In this document: piece after piece, positions 7,854-15,430 of the stretch
Numbering within the stretch: position 1 is the stretch's first letter
Layout of the letters: every line of letters starts with the position of its first letter
NCBI GenBank assembly: GCA_910586025.1
Contig: CAJUIO010000042.1
Coordinates: 2,920 to 28,859, forward strand
Direction: 5' to 3'
Length of the DNA stretch: 25,940 nt
Origin: an uncultured Lachnospiraceae bacterium
GTDB lineage: Bacteria; Bacillota; Clostridia; Lachnospirales; Lachnospiraceae
Made by a program: the position numbers and the translations under genes
The notes under the pieces: model-generated
Seen by the model: only the letters and a program-made list of their open reading frames with translations
The model's database searches: none
What the model was told of the DNA's origin: nothing

Positions 7854-8794
7854 TGGCAGACGTAAAGAAGATTGCAACCAGAGAAAGCTATGGAAACGCT
7901 CTCGTCGAGCTGGGAGCGGAGTACCCGAATCTTGTAGTGCTTGACGCTGACCTTGCGGCGGCTACCAAAACCGGCGTGTTCAAGAAGGCATATCCGGAAA
8001 GACATATCGACTGCGGTATCGCGGAGTGCAATATGACGGGAATCGCGGCGGGACTTGCCACTATGGGCAAGATTCCCTTTGTCAGCAGCTTTGCCATGTT
8101 CGCCGCGGGAAGAGCCTTTGAGCAGGTGAGAAATTCCATCGGGTATCCCCATCTGAACGTGAAAATCGGTGCGACCCATGCGGGAATTACCGTGGGCGAG
8201 GACGGCGCATCTCATCAGTGCAACGAGGATATCGCCCTGATGCGCACGATCCCCGGCATGGTGGTTATGTGTCCTGCGGACGACGTGGAGGCAAAGGCGG
8301 CGGTTCGCGCGGCGGTAGAGCATGAGGGGCCTGTGTATATCCGTTTCGGACGTGCGGCATGTCCCGTGATTAATGATAATCCTGAATATAAATTCGAGAT
8401 CGGAAAGGGCACCGTGGTGAGAGAGGGAAGCGACGTTACCATCGTGGCAACCGGAATCTGCGTTGGCAGTGCCCTGGAGGCGGCTGAAATGCTTGCGGCG
8501 GAGGGAATCAGCGCCGAGGTTATTAATATCTGCACCATTAAGCCTCTGGATGAGGAGATCATCATCAATTCCGCAAAGAAGACGGGAAAGGTTGTAACGG
8601 CGGAGGAGCATTCCGTGATCGGCGGCCTTGGAAGCGCTGTCTGCGATGCGCTGAGCGCTTCTTATCCGGTTCCGGTTAAGAAGATCGGTATGCAGGACGT
8701 GTTCGGCGAATCCGGTTCTGCTGCGGCTCTGGTGGAAAAATACAAGCTGGACGGCAAGGGAATCTGTGAGCAGGTTAAGGACTTCCTGAAATAG
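7853..8794 (+). CDS. transketolase, C-terminal subunit
   Basis: 313 residues covering the pyrimidine-binding and C-terminal domains. It starts KKIATRESYGNALVELGAEY and contains LDADLAAATKTGVF, the helix-loop DCGIAECNMTGIAAGLA with the glutamate that activates thiamine diphosphate, GATHAGITVGEDGASHQ, and the C-terminal VTAEEHSVIGGLGSAV. It completes the enzyme encoded by the preceding gene, and the two overlap by one base (TAATG), which suggests translational coupling and equal dosage. A 12-base gap containing GGAGG leads to the epimerase gene, so the same transcript continues. Confidence 0.96.
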   Translation: MADVKKIATRESYGNALVELGAEYPNLVVLDADLAAATKTGVFKKAYPERHIDCGIAECNMTGIAAGLATMGKIPFVSSFAMFAAGRAFEQVRNSIGYPHLNVKIGATHAGITVGEDGASHQCNEDIALMRTIPGMVVMCPADDVEAKAAVRAAVEHEGPVYIRFGRAACPVINDNPEYKFEIGKGTVVREGSDVTIVATGICVGSALEAAEMLAAEGISAEVINICTIKPLDEEIIINSAKKTGKVVTAEEHSVIGGLGSAVCDALSASYPVPVKKIGMQDVFGESGSAAALVEKYKLDGKGICEQVKDFLK

Positions 8795-8806
8795 GAGGAA
8801 TCAATT

Positions 8807-9490
8807 ATGTACATTTTGGCGCCATCTCTTCTGGCTGCGGATTTCAAGATTTTGGGGCAGCAGATTGAGGAAACGGAACGAATGGGAGCGGAATATCTCC
8901 ACATTGACGTGATGGACGGGACCTTTGTTCCCAGCATTTCATTTGGAATGCCGGTGATCCAGTCCATCAGGGATATCAGCGGGCAGTTTTTTGATGTGCA
9001 TTTAATGATCACGGATCCGATCCGGTATATAAAGGAGTTTGCGGAATGTGGTGCCGATGGCATCACATTCCATTTAGAGGCGGCAAAGGATCCTGATGCG
9101 GTAATCAGTCTGATTCATGAGCTCGGTCTTAAGGCCGGCATGTCCATCAGGCCGGGTACCCCTCTGGAAGCGGTTTACCCTTATCTTGACAGGGTGGAGA
9201 TGGTTCTGATTATGAGCGTGGAGCCGGGATTTGGCGGACAGACCTTCATGCCGGAGGCTTACGGGAGAATCAGCCGTCTGCGCAGGCAGATTGACGGGAA
9301 CGGATACAGGGTCAGGATTGAGGTGGACGGAGGAATCGGCAAGAAGAACGTTCAGGAAGTGATTGCCGCGGGGGCGGATATCTGTGTTGCGGGTTCGGCG
9401 GTTTTCAAAAAGCGCAGTATCAGTGAGAACATTTCTTATTTTATGAAGGCATTTGAGGAGCAGGGAAATGGAGAAGTTGGGAAGAAATGA
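8807..9490 (+). CDS. rpe: ribulose-phosphate 3-epimerase
   Basis: 227 residues with a TIM-barrel sequence: LAPSLLAADF at the N-terminus, HIDVMDGTFVPSISFG with metal-binding His and Asp, DVHLMI, ILIMSVEPGFGGQTF with the flexible loop over the active site, and EVDGGIGKKN plus ADICVAGSAVF for the phosphate. It interconverts D-ribulose 5-phosphate and D-xylulose 5-phosphate, providing the transketolase substrate made by its upstream neighbours. Start is set by AGGAGG 7 bases upstream. The related hexulose-phosphate epimerases share these motifs, but the transketolase context favours Rpe. The 3' end overlaps the methionine aminopeptidase gene by 23 bases. Confidence 0.93.
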   Translation: MYILAPSLLAADFKILGQQIEETERMGAEYLHIDVMDGTFVPSISFGMPVIQSIRDISGQFFDVHLMITDPIRYIKEFAECGADGITFHLEAAKDPDAVISLIHELGLKAGMSIRPGTPLEAVYPYLDRVEMVLIMSVEPGFGGQTFMPEAYGRISRLRRQIDGNGYRVRIEVDGGIGKKNVQEVIAAGADICVAGSAVFKKRSISENISYFMKAFEEQGNGEVGKK

Positions 9491-10340
9491 TCATTGCTGG
9501 TGTGGCAGCGGAAAGAAGTATAAAGGCTGCCACATGGCCCTGGATGAAAAAATACATCGTTATGAGCTTGCGGGACATATTGTCCCCTCCCGTGATCTGT
9601 TAAAGAGCAGGGAGCAGATTGAGGGGATCAGGGAGAGCAGCAGGATCAATATAGCGGTTCTTGACGAAGTGGCAAGGATGATCGGTCCGGGCGTCTCCAC
9701 ACAGGAGATCGACAGTCTTGTCTATGAGATTACGACTAAAATGGGGGCGATACCGGCACCTCTCAATTATGAAGGATATCCCAAGAGCGTGTGCACCTCC
9801 ATCAACGAGGTGGTCTGCCACGGGATTCCCTCGCCGGACAGAATCCTTGTGGAGGGTGACATCGTGAATGTGGATGTTTCCACTCTTTACAAGGGTTATT
9901 TTTCCGACTCGGGGCGCATGTTCTGCATCGGGAACGTGGGAGAGGAGAAGGAAAAGCTGGTGCGGGTGGCAAAGGAGTGCATGGAGCTTGGCCTTGCGCA
10001 GGTGAAGCCCTGGGGCTTTCTGGGAGACATGGCACAGGCGGTGAATGATCATGCCAGGGCAAACGGCTACAGCGTGGTGGTGGATATCGGAGGCCATGGA
10101 GTGGGGCTTGAGTTTCACGAGGAGCCCTTTGTGAGCTATGTGACGAAAGCGGGGACGGAGATGCTTCTGGTTCCCGGCCTGGTGTTTACCATTGAGCCCA
10201 TGGTGAATATGGGAACCTCGGAGATCTATATAGACGATAAGGACAACTGGACAGTTTACACGCAGGACGGCAGGCCCTCTGCACAGTGGGAGATCACGGT
10301 GGCTGTCACCGAGGACGGCTGCGAGGTGCTGACTTATTAG
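9468..10340 (+). CDS. map: type I methionyl aminopeptidase with N-terminal SEC-C zinc motif
   Basis: 290 residues. It removes the initiator methionine from new proteins. The first 22 residues form a SEC-C zinc motif (RNDHCWCGSGKKYKGCH; Cys10, Cys12, Cys21, His22), an extension typical of a clostridial subgroup and likely to help ribosome or protein contact. The catalytic pita-bread domain has all five metal ligands: Asp136 (NVDVS), Asp147 (FSDSG), His210 (GGHGVGLEFHEEP), Glu243 (TIEPM) and Glu275 (QWEIT). Start at 9468 is preferred over 9453 because GGAGCAGGGA lies directly upstream and the SEC-C motif normally begins within a few residues of Met1. It begins inside the last codons of rpe in another frame, suggesting coupling. 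Many Firmicutes carry a second, shorter Map elsewhere. Confidence 0.95.
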   Translation: MEKLGRNDHCWCGSGKKYKGCHMALDEKIHRYELAGHIVPSRDLLKSREQIEGIRESSRINIAVLDEVARMIGPGVSTQEIDSLVYEITTKMGAIPAPLNYEGYPKSVCTSINEVVCHGIPSPDRILVEGDIVNVDVSTLYKGYFSDSGRMFCIGNVGEEKEKLVRVAKECMELGLAQVKPWGFLGDMAQAVNDHARANGYSVVVDIGGHGVGLEFHEEPFVSYVTKAGTEMLLVPGLVFTIEPMVNMGTSEIYIDDKDNWTVYTQDGRPSAQWEITVAVTEDGCEVLTY

Positions 10341-10391
10341 AAACGTCCCGGGCCGGAGCGCTCCGGTCTGCGGCCGTATGGAGGAATGAGT

Positions 10392-11105
10392 ATGAAAATG
10401 ATATCGCTTGAAGAAGAGCTGAAGGGTAATCCCTATCCCGGCAGAGGGATCGTGATCGGTAAATCCGCTGACGGAAAAAGTGCGGCGATTGCTTATTTTA
10501 TTATGGGAAGAAGTGTAAACAGCAGAAACCGCATCTTTGTGGAGGACGGCGAGGGAATCCGGACCCAGGCCTACGATCCGTCGAAGCTGGAGGATCCCAG
10601 CCTGATCATTTATGCGCCGGTGAGAGTTCGGGGAAACAAGACAATCGTCACCAACGGAGACCAGACGGATACCGTCTATGAGGGAATGGACAGACACCTG
10701 AGCTTTGAGCAGTCCTTAAGGAGCAGGGAGTTTGAACCGGACGGTCCGAACTACACGCCAAGGATTTCCGGAATTCTGCATCTTGAGGGCGGACGGTACG
10801 ACTATGCGATGTCTATTTTAAAGAGCAATAACGGCGATCCTTCCGGGTGCTGCCGCTTTACCTTTGCCTATGAGAATCCGGCGGCGGGCGAGGGACATTT
10901 CATTCACACCTATATGCATGACGGCAATCCGCTTCCCAGCTTCGAGGGGGAACCCAAGCTGGTGGAGATTCCGGATGATATGGATTCCTTTGCGGACATG
11001 CTCTGGGAAAGCCTCGATGAGGAGAACAAGGTTTCCCTGTTCGTGAGGTACATTGACATTGAAACGGGAGCATGCAGGAGCAGGATCATAAACAAGAACA
11101 GCTAG
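10392..11105 (+). CDS. IMP cyclohydrolase, PurO family
   Basis: 237 residues. The N-terminus (LKGNPYPGRGIVIGKSADGK, then AIAYFIMGRSVNSRNRIF) and the NGDQTDTVYEGM and GGRYDYAMSILKSNN segments are those I associate with the IMP cyclohydrolase family first described as PurO in methanogenic archaea, which has an Ntn-hydrolase-like fold unrelated to the PurH cyclohydrolase domain. It should close the ring of 5-formamidoimidazole-4-carboxamide ribotide to give IMP. The next gene makes that substrate, so the pair replaces bifunctional PurH. GGAGG (10380-10384) is 7 bases before the ATG at 10392; an ATG at 10386 is too close. The 51-base gap before it holds a 14-base perfect palindrome. Catalytic residues cannot be named from sequence alone. 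Confidence 0.85.
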   Translation: MKMISLEEELKGNPYPGRGIVIGKSADGKSAAIAYFIMGRSVNSRNRIFVEDGEGIRTQAYDPSKLEDPSLIIYAPVRVRGNKTIVTNGDQTDTVYEGMDRHLSFEQSLRSREFEPDGPNYTPRISGILHLEGGRYDYAMSILKSNNGDPSGCCRFTFAYENPAAGEGHFIHTYMHDGNPLPSFEGEPKLVEIPDDMDSFADMLWESLDEENKVSLFVRYIDIETGACRSRIINKNS

Positions 11106-11151
11106 TCTGGGCCCAGAGCCTGCAGGCTAAGAGAAGGGTATGGTTATCAAT

Positions 11152-12330
11152 ATGAACGAAATACAACTGAAATACGGATGCAACCCCAACCAGAAGCCTT
11201 CCCGGATTTTCATGGAGGACGGAGGGGAGCTCCCGGTTAAGGTGCTGAACGGTAAACCCGGCTATATTAATTTTCTGGATGCCTTTAACGGCTGGCAGCT
11301 GGTAAGAGAGCTGAAGGCGGCCACCGGGCTTCCGGCAGCGGCTTCCTTCAAGCACGTATCCCCGGCGGGGGCGGCAGTGGGGCTTCCCCTTTCGGAAACC
11401 CTGGCAAAGATTTACTGGGTGGACGATCTCGGAGAGCTCTCCCCCCTTGCCTGCGCTTACGCAAGAGCCAGAGGAGCGGACAGAATGAGCTCCTTCGGAG
11501 ACTTCATTGCACTCTCGGACGTGTGCGACGCAGACACGGCCAGGCTTATAAAGAGGGAGGTTTCCGACGGCGTGATCGCTCCGGGCTATACCCCGGAGGC
11601 TCTCGAACTGCTTATGGCGAAGAAAAAGGGAGCCTACAATATTATTGAGATGGACGAAGCTTACGCACCCGCCGAGATCGAGAGAAAGCAGGTGTACGGC
11701 ATTACCTTTGAGCAGGGGAGAAACGAGCTCGCCATTGACGACGCGCTTCTTGCAAATGTGGTCACCAGGAATAAGGATATTCCGGACAGCGCTCTTGCCG
11801 ACATGAAAATCGCACTGATTACCCTGAAATACACGCAGTCCAATTCCGTGTGCTATGTGAAGGACGGACAGGCAATCGGAATCGGAGCGGGCCAGCAGTC
11901 CAGGGTACACTGTACGAGACTGGCCGGACAGAAGGCGGATAACTGGTTCCTGCGCCAGTCCCCCCAGGTGCTTGGACTTGTGTTCGCGGACGGGCTTGGC
12001 AGGGCGGACCGTGACAATGCCATTGACAATTATATCGGAGAGGAATACATGGACGTGCTTGCGGAAGGGGCATGGCAGAGAGTGTTTAAGGAAAAGCCTC
12101 CGGTGTTTACCAGGGAGGAGAAGAGAGCCTGGCTTGACAAAATGCAGGATGTCACTCTTGGCTCCGACGCATTCTTCCCTTTCTCGGACAATGTGGAGCG
12201 GGCACATAAGAGCGGCGTGAAATATATTGCGCAGCCCGGCGGCTCTGTCAGGGACGATCTTGTGATTGAATGCTGCGACAAGTATGACATGGTTATGGCA
12301 TTTACCGGAATCAGACTGTTCCATCACTAA
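11152..12330 (+). CDS. stand-alone AICAR formyltransferase (PurH transformylase domain)
   Basis: 392 residues equivalent to the C-terminal transformylase part of PurH, without the cyclohydrolase domain. It begins LKYGCNPNQKPSRIF and carries the catalytic Lys-His pair in SFKHVSPAGAAVG (Lys67, His68), YTQSNSVCYVKDGQAIGIGAG and QQSRVHC for folate and substrate, and the C-terminal IAQPGGSVRDD. It transfers formyl from 10-formyl-tetrahydrofolate to AICAR, the second last step of IMP synthesis. Two starts are possible: ATG 11140, one base after GAGAAGGG, and ATG 11152, 13 bases after it. I choose 11152 because family members begin at that point, with moderate confidence. It lies 46 bases after the cyclohydrolase gene. 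Confidence 0.92.
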   Translation: MNEIQLKYGCNPNQKPSRIFMEDGGELPVKVLNGKPGYINFLDAFNGWQLVRELKAATGLPAAASFKHVSPAGAAVGLPLSETLAKIYWVDDLGELSPLACAYARARGADRMSSFGDFIALSDVCDADTARLIKREVSDGVIAPGYTPEALELLMAKKKGAYNIIEMDEAYAPAEIERKQVYGITFEQGRNELAIDDALLANVVTRNKDIPDSALADMKIALITLKYTQSNSVCYVKDGQAIGIGAGQQSRVHCTRLAGQKADNWFLRQSPQVLGLVFADGLGRADRDNAIDNYIGEEYMDVLAEGAWQRVFKEKPPVFTREEKRAWLDKMQDVTLGSDAFFPFSDNVERAHKSGVKYIAQPGGSVRDDLVIECCDKYDMVMAFTGIRLFHH

Positions 12331-12379
12331 AAATTCCGTCTTTGCGGGGATTCACCGTACAGACGGGAAAAATTTCAGA

Positions 12380-12408
12380 TTGAGAATAATTAAATATTCT
12401 GTTATACT
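12380..12408 (+). promoter_or_regulatory. sigma-A promoter of the glycerol operon
   Basis: TTGAGA (12380-12385), a 17-base spacer and TATACT (12403-12408), with TG one base before the -10 (TGTTATACT). This is a close sigma-A match with an extended -10. Transcription should begin near 12415, about 85 bases before the GlpA-like gene and at the base of a long hairpin. Confidence 0.8.
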
Positions 12409-12412
12409 TAAC

Positions 12413-12469
12413 AGCAAAGCGGACCATGCAAAAAATGACGAAGAAAATTTTTTGTATGGTCATTTTGCT
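12413..12469 (+). promoter_or_regulatory. long leader hairpin upstream of the glycerol operon
   Basis: Three paired blocks form one hairpin: AGCAAA (12413-12418) with TTTGCT (12464-12469), GACCAT (12422-12427) with ATGGTC (12456-12461), and CAAAAAAT (12429-12436) with ATTTTTTG (12447-12454), about 20 pairs with small internal loops and a 10-base loop. It starts at the predicted transcription start and ends 17 bases before the AAAGGA site, so it could act as an operator dyad in DNA or a structured leader in RNA. It is not followed by a T-run, so it is not a simple terminator. Confidence 0.6.
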
Positions 12470-12498
12470 AATGGAAGCGATTGTGGAAAGGAAACAGA

Positions 12499-14001
12499 AT
12501 GCTGGATGTGTTGATCATCGGCGCAGGCGCAAGCGGCTGCGCTGTCGCAAGAGAATTATCAAGGAAGAAACTGAAAATCGCCGTTCTGGAAAAAAATGCC
12601 GATGTGTGCGAGGGAACCTCCAAGGCCAACAGCGGGATTGTTCATGCGGGTTTTGACGCGGAGCCGGGGAGCCTGAAGGCGAAGCTGAACGTGAGAGGAA
12701 GCCTCCTGATGAAGGCGCTCTCTGAGGAGCTGGATTTTCCTTACAGGCAGAACGGGAGTCTGGTGCTTTGCTTTGAGGAGAGGGATCAGGTAAGGCTGGA
12801 AGAACTGAGAGAGCGGGGAATTCAAAACGGCGTGGAGGGGCTTCGGATCCTTGGCCGGGAGGAGCTCCTCTCCATGGAGCCGGAAATCGGGGAAAAGGTG
12901 ACGGCTGCCCTGTATGCGCCCACGGGAGCCATTGTCTGTCCCTTTGGCCTGACCATAGCCCTGGCGGAGAATGCGGCGGTGAACGGGGTTTCGTTTCATT
13001 TTCAGACACAGGTTGAAGAGATTCGAAAGACTGAAAACGGTTACGAGGCGATTACCAATCGGGGAAGCTTTTCTGCAAAAGCGGTGGTCAACGCAGCCGG
13101 CGTTTATGCGGATGAAATCCACAACATGGTCTGCGGCTCCGGGGAGAGAATCCGGATAACGCCAAGGAAAGGGGAGTATCTTCTCTGCGATAAAAAAGCG
13201 GGAAATCTGGCCGCCCATACGCTGTTCCAGCTTCCCACCGCCCTGGGAAAGGGAGTGCTGGTCACGCCCACGGTTCACGGAAACCTGCTTTTGGGGCCTA
13301 CGGCGGAGGATATTTCCGACAAGGAAGGCGTTTCCACCACTGCGGACGGACTTTCCAGGGTGATGGAAAAGGCATCTTTGAGCATAAAGAGCGTTCCGGG
13401 AAGAGAGGTGATCACCTCCTTTGCCGGGCTTAGAGCAAAGGGAGAGACGGGAGATTTCATCATCGGTAGGGTAAAGGGCGCTCCCGGATTCTTCGACGTG
13501 GCGGGAATGGAATCCCCCGGTCTTTCCTGTGCGCCCGCGGTGGGAGAGTATGTGGCGGAGCTGATAAGCGATTACCTTAAGCCGGAGGATAATCCCGGTT
13601 TTGTTTCCGTACGGAAGGGAATTCCCAGCATGGCTCTTGCCTCGAAGCAGGAGAGGCAGCGCCTCATCAGCGAGAACCCCGCCTATGCGAATGTGATCTG
13701 CCGCTGTGAGATGGTGACGGAGGGCGAGATTCTGGCCGCAATAAGGCGGCCCCTGGGAGCTAAGACCACAGACGGAATCAAGCGCAGAGTGCGTGCGGGA
13801 ATGGGCAGATGCCAGGCGGGCTTCTGTACGCCCAAAGTGCTGGAAATCCTGGCAGAGGAGCTTGGAATCGGAGAGGATCAGATACAGAAGGCGCAGGAAG
13901 GGTCTTACTATCTTCTTCCGGAGGAAGAGGCGGAGAACGGAGGGATGCGGAAGCAGAAAAAGCCGGAAGCCTCCCGGAAAGAGGGGAGGGATTCGATATG
14001 A
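12499..14001 (+). CDS. anaerobic glycerol-3-phosphate dehydrogenase-like FAD protein with BFD iron-sulfur domain (GlpA-like)
   Basis: 500 residues. An FAD-binding Rossmann motif opens the protein (VLIIGAGASGCAVARELS, then AVLEK), followed by a DAO-type oxidoreductase fold with EGTSKANSGIVHAGFD. The C-terminus is a BFD-like [2Fe-2S] domain with cysteines in VICRCEM (Cys401, Cys403) and MGRCQAGFC (Cys438, Cys443). The combination matches clostridial GlpA-like proteins that oxidise sn-glycerol 3-phosphate to dihydroxyacetone phosphate. Start at ATG 12499 is set by AAAGGA 7 bases upstream. The 3' end overlaps the next gene as ATGA (13998-14001), and glycerol kinase follows, giving a kinase-dehydrogenase route. 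2-hydroxyglutarate or other 2-hydroxyacid oxidases share the fold, but context supports glycerol 3-phosphate. Confidence 0.87.
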   Translation: MLDVLIIGAGASGCAVARELSRKKLKIAVLEKNADVCEGTSKANSGIVHAGFDAEPGSLKAKLNVRGSLLMKALSEELDFPYRQNGSLVLCFEERDQVRLEELRERGIQNGVEGLRILGREELLSMEPEIGEKVTAALYAPTGAIVCPFGLTIALAENAAVNGVSFHFQTQVEEIRKTENGYEAITNRGSFSAKAVVNAAGVYADEIHNMVCGSGERIRITPRKGEYLLCDKKAGNLAAHTLFQLPTALGKGVLVTPTVHGNLLLGPTAEDISDKEGVSTTADGLSRVMEKASLSIKSVPGREVITSFAGLRAKGETGDFIIGRVKGAPGFFDVAGMESPGLSCAPAVGEYVAELISDYLKPEDNPGFVSVRKGIPSMALASKQERQRLISENPAYANVICRCEMVTEGEILAAIRRPLGAKTTDGIKRRVRAGMGRCQAGFCTPKVLEILAEELGIGEDQIQKAQEGSYYLLPEEEAENGGMRKQKKPEASRKEGRDSI

Positions 14002-15428
14002 GGACGGATCTGGTGATTATCGGGGGAGGGCCTGCCGGGATGGCGGCGGCTCTTTCCGCCCATGAGCAGGGGGCAGGCGTGCTGATTCTCGAGAGGGACA
14101 GGGAGCTTGGAGGCATTTTAAACCAGTGTATCCACAACGGCTTTGGCCTCCACACCTTCGGTGAGGAGCTGACAGGGCCGGAGTATGCGGACCGCTATGT
14201 GAAGCGGGTGAGGCAGGCGCAGATCCCCTGTCTGTACAATACTATTGCCGTGGATGTACAGGGCGGGAATCCCTGCCGGATTACGGCAATGAACCGGCGG
14301 CAGGGGCTCTTTGAGATTGAGGCCGGGGCCGTGGTTCTGGCCATGGGCTGCAGGGAGAGGCCGAGAGGTGCCATGAATATTCCGGGCTGCCGCCCTTCCG
14401 GAATCTATTCCGCCGGAACCGCCCAGCGTCTGGTGAATATGGAAGGCCGAATGCCGGGCCGTGAGGTTGTGGTTCTGGGCTCCGGAGATATCGGCCTGAT
14501 CATGGCAAGGAGAATGAGCCTGCAGGGGGCAAAAGTAAAGCTGGTGGCGGAGATCATGCCCTATTCCGGGGGACTTAAGAGAAATATCGTACAGTGCCTG
14601 GACGATTTCGGGATTCCGCTGCGCCTTGGCCATACGGTGTCGGAGATTCACGGAAAGAACAGGGTGGAGGCAGTTACGCTGGTAAAGGTGGACGAGGCCT
14701 TAAAGCCCATAGCGGGGACGGAGGAATACATCGCCTGCGATACGATTCTCTTATCCTGCGGCCTGATTCCGGAAAACGAGCTCTCCGAGAGCGCAGGCGC
14801 AAGGATGGATTCCGTGACACAGGGGCCTGTGGTGAACGCTGCACTGGAAACGACTGCGGAGGGGATTTTTGCCTGCGGCAACGTGCTTCACGTGCATGAC
14901 CTGGTGGACAATGTCTCAAAGGAGGCAGAGAAGGCCGGGGCCTTTGCCGCCGCTTACGTGAAAGAACGCATGGCGGGAGAGCGCAGAGAATGGGGGCAGG
15001 CCGTCCGCCCGAAGCTTCCGGATAAGACAAGGAGCGTGCTTCCGGAGGGACGGGATGCGGGAAAGACCCTGATCTGCATCGGCTGCCCCGTGGGCTGTCT
15101 GATCACGGCACAGAAAAATTCCGACGGAAGTCTTTCCATCAGCGGTAACACCTGTAAGAAGGGAGAGGAGTATGCCAGAAATGAGATGACGGCTCCTAGG
15201 AGAAGCGTCACCTCGTTCATGAAGGTGGAGGGCGGAGGCTGCCGGACGGTGTCTGTCAAGACAAGGGGCGGGATTCCCAAAGACAAAATCTGGCAGTGCA
15301 TGGAGGAAATCAGGACAAAGACAGTGAAGGCGCCTGTAAAGGTGGGGGATGTTCTGATTGCGGATGTGGCCGGAACCGGCGTGGATGTCACGGCCACATC
15401 GAACGCACAAGAGAAGGGAGAGGTGTGA
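13998..15428 (+). CDS. NAD(P)/FAD-dependent oxidoreductase fused to a DUF1667 domain (GlpB-like partner)
   Basis: 476 residues in two parts. Residues 1 to about 340 are a pyridine-nucleotide-disulfide-type flavoprotein: VIIGGGPAGMAAALS for FAD, LGGILNQCIHNGFGLHTFG, a second Rossmann motif VVVLGSGDIGLIMARR for NAD(P)H, and GIFACGNVLHVHDLVD at the end. Residues about 355-470 are DUF1667, with four cysteines that could hold metal or an iron-sulfur cluster: ICIGCPVGC (Cys360, Cys363, Cys367) and NTCKKGEEY (Cys386), then GGIPKDKIW and VKVGDVLIADVAGTGVDV. In relatives I remember these are usually two adjacent genes, so this looks like a fusion with no stop or slip between. It probably passes electrons from the GlpA-like subunit. 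Start is the ATG in the ATGA overlap; an upstream frame to 13809 lies within the previous gene and is rejected. Confidence 0.85.
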   Translation: MRTDLVIIGGGPAGMAAALSAHEQGAGVLILERDRELGGILNQCIHNGFGLHTFGEELTGPEYADRYVKRVRQAQIPCLYNTIAVDVQGGNPCRITAMNRRQGLFEIEAGAVVLAMGCRERPRGAMNIPGCRPSGIYSAGTAQRLVNMEGRMPGREVVVLGSGDIGLIMARRMSLQGAKVKLVAEIMPYSGGLKRNIVQCLDDFGIPLRLGHTVSEIHGKNRVEAVTLVKVDEALKPIAGTEEYIACDTILLSCGLIPENELSESAGARMDSVTQGPVVNAALETTAEGIFACGNVLHVHDLVDNVSKEAEKAGAFAAAYVKERMAGERREWGQAVRPKLPDKTRSVLPEGRDAGKTLICIGCPVGCLITAQKNSDGSLSISGNTCKKGEEYARNEMTAPRRSVTSFMKVEGGGCRTVSVKTRGGIPKDKIWQCMEEIRTKTVKAPVKVGDVLIADVAGTGVDVTATSNAQEKGEV

Positions 15429-15430
15429 GT

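Noticed and set aside
12472..12485. cre-like sequence TGGAAGCGATTGTG before the GlpA-like gene
   Set aside because: The left part fits the CcpA site but the right end departs at two consensus positions, so it is too weak to call.
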